NCBI GenBank assembly: GCA_902629495.1
Contig: CACORA010000026.1
Span: 1-24,305, forward strand
Direction: 5' to 3'
DNA length: 24,305 nt
DNA from: Planctomycetaceae bacterium
Lineage (GTDB): Bacteria > Planctomycetota > Planctomycetia > Pirellulales > UBA1268
Of the stretch, positions 1-7,311 are shown piece by piece (position 1 is the stretch's first letter; every line of letters begins with the position of its first letter). A program made the translations under genes and the position numbers. A model generated the notes under the pieces. The model saw nothing but the letters and a program-made list of their open reading frames with translations, did not search any database and had not been told where the DNA came from.

Positions 1-1226
1 GGCATGATCTGATAGAAGGAATGCCTGCTGACACACCTGCAGTCCCAATGGATTCTGAGTCGCCCCTGTTCATTCTCTACACGAGTGGTTCGACAGGAAA
101 GCCAAAAGGTATCAAGCACACAACTGGTGGATATATTCTCTGGGCAAAGACGACAACGGAGTGGGTCTTTGATATTCGTGACAGCGATCTTTTCTGGTGT
201 ACGGCAGACTGTGGATGGATCACTGGTCACAGTTACGTGACCTACGGACCGCTTGCTGCTGGTTCGAGTATTCTCATTTATGAAGGTGCCCCAAACGCTC
301 CTAATGAAGGACGATTCTGGCAGATTATTGAGCAGGAAAAACCATCGATTTTCTACACAGCGCCGACAGCTATTAGGGCTTTTATGAAGTGGGGTATGCA
401 GCATATTGAGGGTCGTGATCTTTCGAGCCTCAGACTGTTGGGAACCGTGGGCGAAGGTATCAATCCCGAGGCATGGATGTGGTATCACGAGGTCATCGGT
501 GGTACTCGGTGCCCCATCGTCGATACGTGGTGGCAAACCGAAACTGGGGGCATCATGATGAGTCCGCTCCCCGGCTGTACGCCCACGAAGCCGGGCAGTT
601 GTACGCTTCCGTTACCTGGTGTCTATCCAGAAATAGTGGATGCTGCCGGAATACCTGTCGAGCAAGGAGAAGGTGGATGGCTCGTCATGACTCGACCATG
701 GCCCGGGATGTTGCGCGGTATTTGGGGAGATGAGGAACGATTTGTTGAAACCTATTGGGAAAAAGTGCCAGGCAAGTATCTTGCGGGAGATAACGCGCGT
801 CAGGACTCGGATGGTTACTATTGGATCATGGGACGTATCGATGATGTGCTCAACGTGGCAGGCCATCGACTCTCAACAATAGAAATCGAGAGTGCGTTGG
901 TCAGTCATCCAGTTGTTGCAGAAGCAGCTGCAGTCGGGCGTCCTCATGATGTCAAGGGAGAGGCCGTTGCAGTGTTTGTTACTCTTCGAGAGGAGGAGCC
1001 ATCAGACACTCTGAAAGACACATTGAGAAAACATGTTCGTCAGCAAATTGGTGCGATTGCATCGCCAGATGACATCCATTTTACCAATGCGCTCCCAAAG
1101 ACTCGGAGTGGCAAGATTATGCGTCGGTTACTACGAGACATTGCAGCTGGTAGGGAGGCGGTTGGCGATACGACAACACTCGAAGACTATTCGGTGTTAG
1201 CAAAATTGCGAGGCGATCAGGAATAG
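1..1226 (+). CDS. acs: AMP-forming acetyl-CoA synthetase, 3' part (5' end outside window)
   Basis: Activates acetate with ATP and CoA to acetyl-CoA through an acetyl-adenylate, in the cytoplasm. The frame is open to the left edge (first full codon at base 3), so about 407 C-terminal residues of a normally ~650-residue enzyme are visible; the ATG at 21 is internal. Motifs in order: the P-loop-like [41 protein letters not shown], the hinge/A8 region around [16 protein letters not shown], and the C-terminal [10 protein letters not shown], whose lysine is the catalytic and acetylation-regulated residue in this family. The second Trp of DTWWQ is the residue that restricts the acyl pocket to acetate in characterised Acs, so acetate is the likely substrate. 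One oddity is that the usual GEPINPEAW motif reads GEGINPEAW (Gly codon 456-458). The next gene starts 22 bp downstream, so the two may be cotranscribed. Confidence 0.96.
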   Translation, partial: HDLIEGMPADTPAVPMDSESPLFILYTSGSTGKPKGIKHTTGGYILWAKTTTEWVFDIRDSDLFWCTADCGWITGHSYVTYGPLAAGSSILIYEGAPNAPNEGRFWQIIEQEKPSIFYTAPTAIRAFMKWGMQHIEGRDLSSLRLLGTVGEGINPEAWMWYHEVIGGTRCPIVDTWWQTETGGIMMSPLPGCTPTKPGSCTLPLPGVYPEIVDAAGIPVEQGEGGWLVMTRPWPGMLRGIWGDEERFVETYWEKVPGKYLAGDNARQDSDGYYWIMGRIDDVLNVAGHRLSTIEIESALVSHPVVAEAAAVGRPHDVKGEAVAVFVTLREEEPSDTLKDTLRKHVRQQIGAIASPDDIHFTNALPKTRSGKIMRRLLRDIAAGREAVGDTTTLEDYSVLAKLRGDQE

Positions 1227-1248
1227 TACAGCGCGTGATCTTCGTTTT

Positions 1249-3780
1249 ATGGCAACCACTCCAGAATTACTTGCTCCTGCTGGCAACAAGGAGTGTATTC
1301 GTGCCGCAATAGAAAACGGTGCTGATGCAGTCTACTTCGGCCTGGACTGTGGATTTAATGCCCGAGCACGAGCAGCAAACTTTCGGATTACCGAGTTGCC
1401 GCATGTGATGGAGATGCTGCATGATCGCGGCCTCAAAGGGTATGTCACACTGAATGTTCTTGTGTTTAGTGATGAACTCTCAGAATTTGAGCAGGTTGTG
1501 AAGGCCTGTGATGCAGCTGGTGTTGATGCCGTTCTTGTTCAGGATGTGGGGGCCGCTCGCATGATTCGGACGGTGTGTCCAGATCTGCCGATTCATGGCT
1601 CCACTCAGATGACGTTGACGAGTGCAGAAACTGTGCGTCTGGCACATGCACTTAACATGCAGAGAGTGGTGCTTGCTCGTGAATTATCGCTCGAGGATAT
1701 TCTGTCAATTCGTAAGGGCACAACCATGCCGCTGGAGGTGTTTGTGCATGGTGCATTGTGTGTTGCATATTCCGGGCAATGCCTGACCAGTGAGTCACTT
1801 GGCGGTCGGAGTGCCAATCGTGGCCAATGTGCCCAGGCCTGTCGTCTTCCGTATGAGCTTGTATGTGATGGCAGGCACATGGACCTTGGCAACAAAAAGT
1901 ATCTTCTTTCTCCTCAGGATCTGGCAGCGCATGCGCTGATTCCGAAACTGATTGAGGCAGGTATCGCATCGTTCAAGATTGAGGGTCGACTGAAGACCCC
2001 AGAGTATGTTGCGAATATTACCAGCCATTATCGCAACGTCATTGATGATGCTGTCGCATCACGGGATAGCTCATTGAATCAGGATGACATTGAAGCGATG
2101 GAACTGTCCTTTTCTCGTGGTTTTTCGAATGGATGGCTGGAAGGGTGTGATCACAAAATGCTTGTGCCGGCACTGACGAGCGCGAAGCGGGGTGTTCGAC
2201 TTGGCAGGGTGGTCAACGTGCATCGGGATTCTGTTCAAATAGAGTTGGCAGATGGACTTATGCGGGGCGTGAAACGAGGTGACGGAGTCGCATTTGAATG
2301 TGGGAAAAACAGTGATGAAGCAGAGGGGGGTCGTGTCTACGAAGTTTTTCAGTCCGGGGTATCTCGTAAAGACGCAGTCACCACTGGTCATGTTGAACTA
2401 ACGTTTTCTCGTGAGAGTTTTTCTCTAAACCGAATCAGGGCGGGGCAGACGGTATGGAAGACAGATGATCCTCAACTCACGGCAAAGCTTCGGAAAACAT
2501 TCACGCATGACAAGCCAATTCGTTGTCAGCCTGTCGATATGCATGTGCAGGTTGCAGTTGGAAGTCCTCTCATCCTCAAAGCGACAACAGACTCAGGTGT
2601 AGAGAGTGAGATACACTCGTGTGACATTGCAAAAGAAGCAAAAAAGCATCCGCTGAGCCTCGATGTACTCAATAAGCAGTTTGGCCGTCTTGGTGGAACA
2701 GGGTTTGTATTGCGGCAGATGACGGCAGATATCCAAGGCCATGCGATGCTTCCCTTCAGCATTTTAGGCGCTGTCCGGAAAGAGCTTGTTTGTCAACTAA
2801 AGGCAGGGGTCAGACAGCAACGGACAAGAGAAGTTGTGCTGAATGATCCAGGCGTCGTCACGCCACATGGTGACTCCGAGTCTCAATCGGGTGTGCCCAC
2901 AGCCCGTGAAAGAAAATCATCTCCCAAGCTCCATGTATTGGTTCGTTCTTTATCGCAGTTAGAGTCTGTGATTAATCTTGGCGAACGAAATATCTACGTT
3001 GATTTTTCTGATATTCGTCAGTACCGGGATGCCGTGTCAATGGCTCGATCGGTGCAAGCCAGTATCTTCTTGGCGACTCCACGGATCCAGAAGCCGGGTG
3101 AGCTTGGTGTCTTTCATCTGTTAGCCAAGGCACAGCCGGATGGCATTCTTGTACGAAACTATGGAGCAATATCATTTTTTCGTGAAAGGCATCTGCCCAT
3201 GGTGGGAGATTACTCGCTCAATATTACAAATGGGCATTCTGCCAATTTTTTTCACGAGGAAGGCTTGGCGCGAGTGACGGCATCGTACGATTGCAATCGT
3301 GATCAGTTGCTTACTTTAGTCACTTCAACACAGTCAGAAAGACTAGAAGTTGTTATGCACCAGCATATGCCTCTTTTTCATATGGAGCATTGTGTTTTTT
3401 GTAATGTCCTTTCCCCGGGAACAAATAAACATAATTGCGGTCGTCCATGTGATGAGCATGTTGTAGAGCTTCGCGATCGGATTGGCGTTGATCATCTCCT
3501 GACGGCTGACGTTGGTTGTCGAAATACGTTGTTCAATGCAATATCCCAAAGTGCTGCTGAAGCCGTGCCCGATCTCATTCGAGAAGGTGTTGGGAGCCTT
3601 AGAGTTGAGTTACTCAACGAGTCGAATGCAGACATTCGAACAATTATCACTGCCTATCGTGATTTGCTGGCGGGAAGAATAACCGGACGTGATGTGTGGA
3701 CATCCCTTCAGTCGAGTAATCGGGTCGGAGTCACCCGTGGTACTTTGGAGGAACGGCGCAATCCCCTTGCGATTGTGTGA
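1249..3780 (+). CDS. U32-family protein, RlhA/DUF3656-like, probable Fe-S tRNA/rRNA-modifying type
   Basis: This 843-residue protein belongs to the former 'peptidase U32' family, whose studied members (RlhA, TrhP, UbiU/V) are prephenate- or O2-linked hydroxylation factors carrying iron-sulfur clusters rather than proven proteases. The N-terminal TIM-barrel begins with PELLAPAGN, and the family signature is clear around residues 168-202: HGALC, SGQC, GGRSANRGQC and QACR, with Cys171, 178, 194 and 198 as candidate cluster ligands. A DUF3656-like middle part follows. The C-terminal part (from about 706) holds a second cysteine set, Cys715, 718, 730 and 734 (HCVFC, then NCGRPC). The length and layout fit the RlhA-like branch (E. 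coli RlhA hydroxylates 23S rRNA), with extra sequence. No good Shine-Dalgarno precedes the ATG, but PELLAPAG right after it fits the family N-terminus. The exact substrate cannot be read from sequence. Confidence 0.88.
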   Translation: MATTPELLAPAGNKECIRAAIENGADAVYFGLDCGFNARARAANFRITELPHVMEMLHDRGLKGYVTLNVLVFSDELSEFEQVVKACDAAGVDAVLVQDVGAARMIRTVCPDLPIHGSTQMTLTSAETVRLAHALNMQRVVLARELSLEDILSIRKGTTMPLEVFVHGALCVAYSGQCLTSESLGGRSANRGQCAQACRLPYELVCDGRHMDLGNKKYLLSPQDLAAHALIPKLIEAGIASFKIEGRLKTPEYVANITSHYRNVIDDAVASRDSSLNQDDIEAMELSFSRGFSNGWLEGCDHKMLVPALTSAKRGVRLGRVVNVHRDSVQIELADGLMRGVKRGDGVAFECGKNSDEAEGGRVYEVFQSGVSRKDAVTTGHVELTFSRESFSLNRIRAGQTVWKTDDPQLTAKLRKTFTHDKPIRCQPVDMHVQVAVGSPLILKATTDSGVESEIHSCDIAKEAKKHPLSLDVLNKQFGRLGGTGFVLRQMTADIQGHAMLPFSILGAVRKELVCQLKAGVRQQRTREVVLNDPGVVTPHGDSESQSGVPTARERKSSPKLHVLVRSLSQLESVINLGERNIYVDFSDIRQYRDAVSMARSVQASIFLATPRIQKPGELGVFHLLAKAQPDGILVRNYGAISFFRERHLPMVGDYSLNITNGHSANFFHEEGLARVTASYDCNRDQLLTLVTSTQSERLEVVMHQHMPLFHMEHCVFCNVLSPGTNKHNCGRPCDEHVVELRDRIGVDHLLTADVGCRNTLFNAISQSAAEAVPDLIREGVGSLRVELLNESNADIRTIITAYRDLLAGRITGRDVWTSLQSSNRVGVTRGTLEERRNPLAIV

Positions 3781-3916
3781 CATTGCTGGTTATTGGATTG
3801 GCGAAGGAGAGCCGTTCTGGGAAAGCAGATCGAGCGTCATGATCTGGTTCTCGGGTTCAGTTTCTGGACAAGTGTGCCGATAATAACGGATATTCCATCT
3901 CCGGAGGTTAGAAATC

Positions 3917-4879
3917 ATGGCTCAATCCACCGTGCCAGCAGGCATACGAGACGACATTACCCAGTGCATTGGACGGACTCCGTTAGTTCGGCTTCGACGA
4001 GTCACTGAGGGGTGTGTAGCGAGTGTCATTGGTAAAATCGAAAACATGAATCCTCTTTGGAGTGTGAAGGATCGTATTGCCTGCGCCATGATTGATGCAG
4101 CAGAGCAGGACGGACAGATTGGACCAGAGACCACTGTGATCGAGCCAACCAGTGGTAACACGGGCATTGGCCTTGCCTATGTTTGTGCAGCACGTGGCTA
4201 CACACTTCGTGTCACCATGCCAGAAAGCATGAGTCTTGAGCGAAGACGTATGCTCAAGGCGTTGGGTGCTGAACTTGTGCTTACACCTGCTGCAGAAGGC
4301 ATGCCAGGTGCTGTTCGTCATGCTGAAGAGATTACAGGTTCCAGTTCGCAATACTTTATGCCGCAGCAGTTCAAGAACCCCGCGAATCCAGATGTCCATC
4401 GCAAAACAACTGCTGAAGAGATATGGGCTGATACTGATGGGCAGGTTGACATCATTGTCTGTGGCGTCGGAACAGGCGGTACCATTACCGGTTGTGGTGA
4501 GGCCTTGAAGGCCAAAAATCCCAACATCAAGGTGATAGCCGTTGAGCCTGCAAATAGCCCTGTTATTTCTCAGAAACTTGCTGGTGAACCAATTAAGCCA
4601 GGTCGTCATACCATTCAGGGCATTGGCGCCGGTTTTATTCCTGAGATTCTCAATCTCGACATCATTGATGAAGTTGTGAAAGTGGATGATGATGATGCAA
4701 TAGAGACAGCCCGCCAGATGGCCAAGCGTGAAGGACTGATGTGTGGTATCAGTTGTGGTGCTGCTGCGGCTGCTGCCCTTGAGGTAGCCAAGCGTGCAGA
4801 AAACAAAGGGAAAATGGTTGTGGTTGTCCTCCCTGATCTTGGTGAGCGATATCTCTCAACTCGTTTGTTCCCAGAATAA
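3917..4879 (+). CDS. cysK: Cysteine synthase (O-acetylserine sulfhydrylase A)
   Basis: A PLP enzyme that makes cysteine from O-acetylserine and sulfide in the cytoplasm; 320 residues, normal for CysK. The PLP lysine is Lys51 in NPLWSVKDR. The substrate loop TSGNTG is at 78-83, the phosphate-binding GTGGTI at 185-190, and the C-terminus has the CysK-typical [10 protein letters not shown]. The short length and the lack of a C-terminal regulatory domain separate it from cystathionine beta-synthase and threonine synthase. The start is supported by GGAGG at 3903-3907, nine bases before the ATG. The motif usually written GISSGAA reads GISCGAA (Cys280). It stands alone, 136 bp after the U32 gene and without cysE or other sulfur genes nearby; no regulatory site was recognised upstream. 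Confidence 0.95.
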   Translation: MAQSTVPAGIRDDITQCIGRTPLVRLRRVTEGCVASVIGKIENMNPLWSVKDRIACAMIDAAEQDGQIGPETTVIEPTSGNTGIGLAYVCAARGYTLRVTMPESMSLERRRMLKALGAELVLTPAAEGMPGAVRHAEEITGSSSQYFMPQQFKNPANPDVHRKTTAEEIWADTDGQVDIIVCGVGTGGTITGCGEALKAKNPNIKVIAVEPANSPVISQKLAGEPIKPGRHTIQGIGAGFIPEILNLDIIDEVVKVDDDDAIETARQMAKREGLMCGISCGAAAAAALEVAKRAENKGKMVVVVLPDLGERYLSTRLFPE

Positions 4880-4895
4880 ACCAATTAGGTTTTTT
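4878..4895 (+). terminator. Weak possible intrinsic terminator after cysK
   Basis: A 5-bp stem (AAACC at 4878-4882 with GGTTT at 4888-4892, loop AATTA) overlaps the cysK stop codon and runs into a T tract ending at 4895. The stem is short and A/T-rich, so this is only a weak candidate. The rest of 4896-5049 shows no gene or strong structure. Confidence 0.22.
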
Positions 4896-5049
4896 CATCC
4901 TCTTTGTGCGTGCGTCGATTCACGCGTCGTGCATTGCTCTGCTGTTACGAGTATCTAGCGACTGATGTGTGTGATTCCAGTGACAGAGGGGCTGGTACGC
5001 TTCTATGACAGACAATGGAGCGGGAACGTGTTTCGGGTTGAATGAGTGT

Positions 5050-5069
5050 TGAGAGCGATCGATCTCTCA
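5050..5069. other. Short inverted repeat upstream of the dioxygenase promoter
   Basis: TGAGAG (5050-5055) and CTCTCA (5064-5069) are perfect inverted arms around the self-complementary spacer CGATCGAT. It lies 31 bp upstream of the putative -35 element of the dioxygenase gene, so it could be an operator, but nothing identifies the regulator. Chance occurrence is possible. Confidence 0.25.
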
Positions 5070-5081
5070 TAGAGGTTCTGT

Positions 5082-5115
5082 GTTTTACAGTTGGTGAGGT
5101 TTTACAGTTGGTGAG
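5082..5115. repeat. Perfect 17-bp tandem duplication
   Basis: The 17-bp unit GTTTTACAGTTGGTGAG occurs twice with no gap and no mismatch (5082-5098 and 5099-5115). Each copy contains TTTACA, so the duplication creates two possible -35 hexamers in front of the dioxygenase gene. Only the downstream copy is correctly spaced from the -10-like TAAGAT at 5124. Confidence 0.95.
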
Positions 5116-5129
5116 TTGATGCATAAGAT
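5101..5129 (+). promoter_or_regulatory. Candidate sigma-70 type promoter for the dioxygenase gene
   Basis: TTTACA (5101-5106, consensus TTGACA) and TAAGAT (5124-5129, consensus TATAAT) are separated by exactly 17 bp. Transcription would begin near 5136, leaving a ~40-base leader that contains the AAGGAG ribosome-binding site at 5162-5167. This was found by inspection only. The -35 hexamer lies within the second copy of the 17-bp duplication. Confidence 0.42.
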
Positions 5130-5174
5130 TGCATTCTGAGAAGATCGTTCATATGTCGTGTAAGGAGTCTTATC

Positions 5175-5825
5175 ATGACAAATACAAAGCGACGACAATT
5201 GCTCACAATGGGTCTCTTTGGAAGTGCGGGGAGTTGGATTCACCAACAGTTTGTACGTGCCGACACGCCTCATGTGCCGCCAACACCAAGAGAGATTGAG
5301 GGCCCGTTCTACCCGATCACGCCACAGAAAGATAAAGACTTTGACCTGACCCATGTTGACGGACGGCGCGATGCGGCAAAGGGAAAGGTGATAGAGGTTT
5401 CTGGTACCGTTGTCGATGAGAACGGTCAGCCGATCGAAGATGCGACTGTTGAAATTTGGCAGGCAAATGCAGCAGGTCGTTACGCACATCCACATGATTC
5501 AAATCCAGCACCCATTGATCCCAATTTTCAGGGGTGGGCAACAGTTCTCAGTGGGGGACAAGGAGTATTTCGTTTTCGAACAGTCATGCCGGGGAGTTAT
5601 CCTGCATCTTCAAACTGGGACCGCCCGCCACACATCCACTTCAAGGTAACCAAACGCGGCTTCTTAGAACTGATAACTCAGATGTATTTTCCAGATCATC
5701 CACTGAATAAAAAAGATCGACTGCTCGCACGAAAGAGTCCTGAAGAACAAAAACTGATGATTGCTGAGACGCTGGATCCTGATTCTTCCCTCTATCAATA
5801 CAAAATTATTCTTGCGAACGTGTGA
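5175..5825 (+). CDS. Exported intradiol ring-cleavage dioxygenase (protocatechuate 3,4-dioxygenase-like)
   Basis: This 216-residue non-heme Fe(III) enzyme of the intradiol family opens catechol-type rings between the two hydroxyls. The four family iron ligands are present: Tyr103 (in AAGRYAH), Tyr142 (PGSYPA), His153 and His155 (RPPHIHF). Arg150 and the N-terminal EGPFYP box also match. The single short chain most resembles the protocatechuate 3,4-dioxygenase beta fold, but no separate alpha-subunit gene is present and the true substrate is unknown. The N-terminus (KRRQLL plus a short hydrophobic stretch, residues 5-20) looks like a twin-arginine export signal, implying folding and iron loading before export. 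AAGGAG at 5162-5167, seven bases before the ATG, fixes the start. No other aromatic-degradation gene is adjacent; the convergent neighbour is a DUF1501 gene. Confidence 0.92.
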   Translation: MTNTKRRQLLTMGLFGSAGSWIHQQFVRADTPHVPPTPREIEGPFYPITPQKDKDFDLTHVDGRRDAAKGKVIEVSGTVVDENGQPIEDATVEIWQANAAGRYAHPHDSNPAPIDPNFQGWATVLSGGQGVFRFRTVMPGSYPASSNWDRPPHIHFKVTKRGFLELITQMYFPDHPLNKKDRLLARKSPEEQKLMIAETLDPDSSLYQYKIILANV

Positions 5826-5884
5826 TGGGAAAAGTGCGTGTCGGCATGTGAATCAAAAAGTGACTCTGTTCATGATCTGAAAAC

Positions 5885-7300
5885 TTATGCCGGCTGAGCA
5901 ATCGATTGATACACATGCCCTTCGTTGGCATCGACACGTTCGGGCCTTCCCGAATGCGAGTAAATCACCTTCGTATGATCGAGTCCGAGCAATGATAGAA
6001 TTGTGGCGTGGAGATCATGCACATGAAGACGATTTTCGATGGCGTGGAGACCAATTTCGTCGGTCGCGCCATGGACTGTTCCTGCACGAACTCCACCACC
6101 CGCCATCCACATGGTGAAACCACTCGGATTATGGTCTCGACCGTCGCCTTTCTCACTCATGGGGGTCCGACCAAATTCACCTCCCCAGACAACAAGTGTG
6201 TCATCCAGTAGTCCACGTCGTTTGAGGTCAGTGAGAAGACCAGTTACGGGTTTGTCCATTTCACGACACATCTTTGAATGGTTTGCCTCGATTCCCTTAT
6301 GTGCATCCCATTTGCTTCCGGCACCATGATAGCACTGAATAAAGCGGACCCCTCGTTCGACAAGTCTACGGGCAAGTAGGCAGTTTCGGGCAAATGGAGC
6401 AGTCTCTTTTCCATCGAGTCCATAGAGTGATTTTGTTTCTGATGTTTCTTGAGAAAGGTCAACAGCTTCTGGAGCGTTTGCTTGCATCTGAAAGGCAAGT
6501 TCATAGGAACGAATGCGTGCATCGAGTTCACTGTTGTCATCACGGTCAATTTGATGGGCGTGGTTCCGTCGTTGAAGGAAATCGAGCGAAAGCTTTTGTT
6601 GTTGTGCGCTTATGCCATCCGGGGGAATAAGATTTGGAAACGGTGCACTTTCAACCTCGAGTGGTGTTCCCTGATACACAGCCGGCATGAAGCCACTTCC
6701 CCAACTTCTTGGTCCATTGACCACCATGGCTTCGCGGTCTCGCATTACAACAAAAGCCGGGAGGTTTTCGTTCTCCGTGCCAAGCCCGTACGTGACCCAA
6801 CTGCCGAGGGATGGTCTGCCGGCAAATTGAATACCAGTATTCATTTGGCACACTCCTCCGGAGTGATTAATGCCATTTGTCCAACAAGAGCGAATAACCG
6901 CAAGTTCATCAGCAACTGATGACAAGTGAGGCAACCAATCGCTCATCCACAGTCCACTTTCTCCATGCTGCTTCCATACTCGCTTGGATGGAAGAATTGG
7001 AGAATCAAACTCGCCCATTGCTGTGATCACTCTGCCAAAGCTTTCAGGCACAGACTTGCCAGCTAATTTCTCAAGAGCCGGTTTTGGGTCGAAGAGATCA
7101 ATATGGCTGGGACCACCCTCCATGAAGAGAAAAACAACACTTTTCGCTCGACCAAGAATGTGAGGAGGTTTTGGAGCTAAAGGATTATTTCTGTTAACGC
7201 TGTCGGCACGTGATGGTTTATTCAGAAGGCCTGCTAGTGCAATCGCCCCAAACCCAGCTCCGGCCTCAGAAAGCATCTGGCGTCTTGAAACGTGTGTCAT
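5885..7300 (-). CDS. DUF1501 family protein with Tat signal
   Basis: This 471-residue protein belongs to the DUF1501 family, which is abundant in Planctomycetes, has a sulfatase/alkaline-phosphatase-like fold and has no proven reaction. The N-terminus VSRRQML followed by a Gly/Ala-rich hydrophobic stretch (to about residue 26) and a polar cleavage region is a good twin-arginine export signal. The family hallmarks are FMEGGPSHIDLFDPKP at 59-74, GGEFGRTP at 373-380 and GRDHNP at 387-392. It starts 11 bases after the stop of the DUF1553 gene, and the two are almost certainly one operon. In this phylum such pairs are usually thought to handle extracytoplasmic carbohydrate or redox chemistry, but that is an inference from context. 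Confidence 0.93.
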   Translation of the reverse strand: MTHVSRRQMLSEAGAGFGAIALAGLLNKPSRADSVNRNNPLAPKPPHILGRAKSVVFLFMEGGPSHIDLFDPKPALEKLAGKSVPESFGRVITAMGEFDSPILPSKRVWKQHGESGLWMSDWLPHLSSVADELAVIRSCWTNGINHSGGVCQMNTGIQFAGRPSLGSWVTYGLGTENENLPAFVVMRDREAMVVNGPRSWGSGFMPAVYQGTPLEVESAPFPNLIPPDGISAQQQKLSLDFLQRRNHAHQIDRDDNSELDARIRSYELAFQMQANAPEAVDLSQETSETKSLYGLDGKETAPFARNCLLARRLVERGVRFIQCYHGAGSKWDAHKGIEANHSKMCREMDKPVTGLLTDLKRRGLLDDTLVVWGGEFGRTPMSEKGDGRDHNPSGFTMWMAGGGVRAGTVHGATDEIGLHAIENRLHVHDLHATILSLLGLDHTKVIYSHSGRPERVDANEGHVYQSIAQPA

Positions 7301-7311
7301 GTCATACCCGC

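Noticed and set aside
1249..3780. Naming the U32 protein a collagenase or peptidase
   Set aside because: The family name is historical; the visible cysteine quartet fits Fe-S-dependent hydroxylation relatives, and no protease active site can be seen.
3689..4008. Short plus-strand frames across the U32-cysK gap
   Set aside because: They overlap the ends of both real genes, have no ribosome-binding site and no family character.
3983..4609. A 208-residue minus-strand frame inside cysK
   Set aside because: It is fully antisense to the conserved cysK and has shadow-like composition.
5842..5892. CGGCAT...ATGCCG between the convergent dioxygenase and DUF1501 genes as a terminator
   Set aside because: The arms are six bases and the loop is 39 bases, with no T tract; too weak to call.
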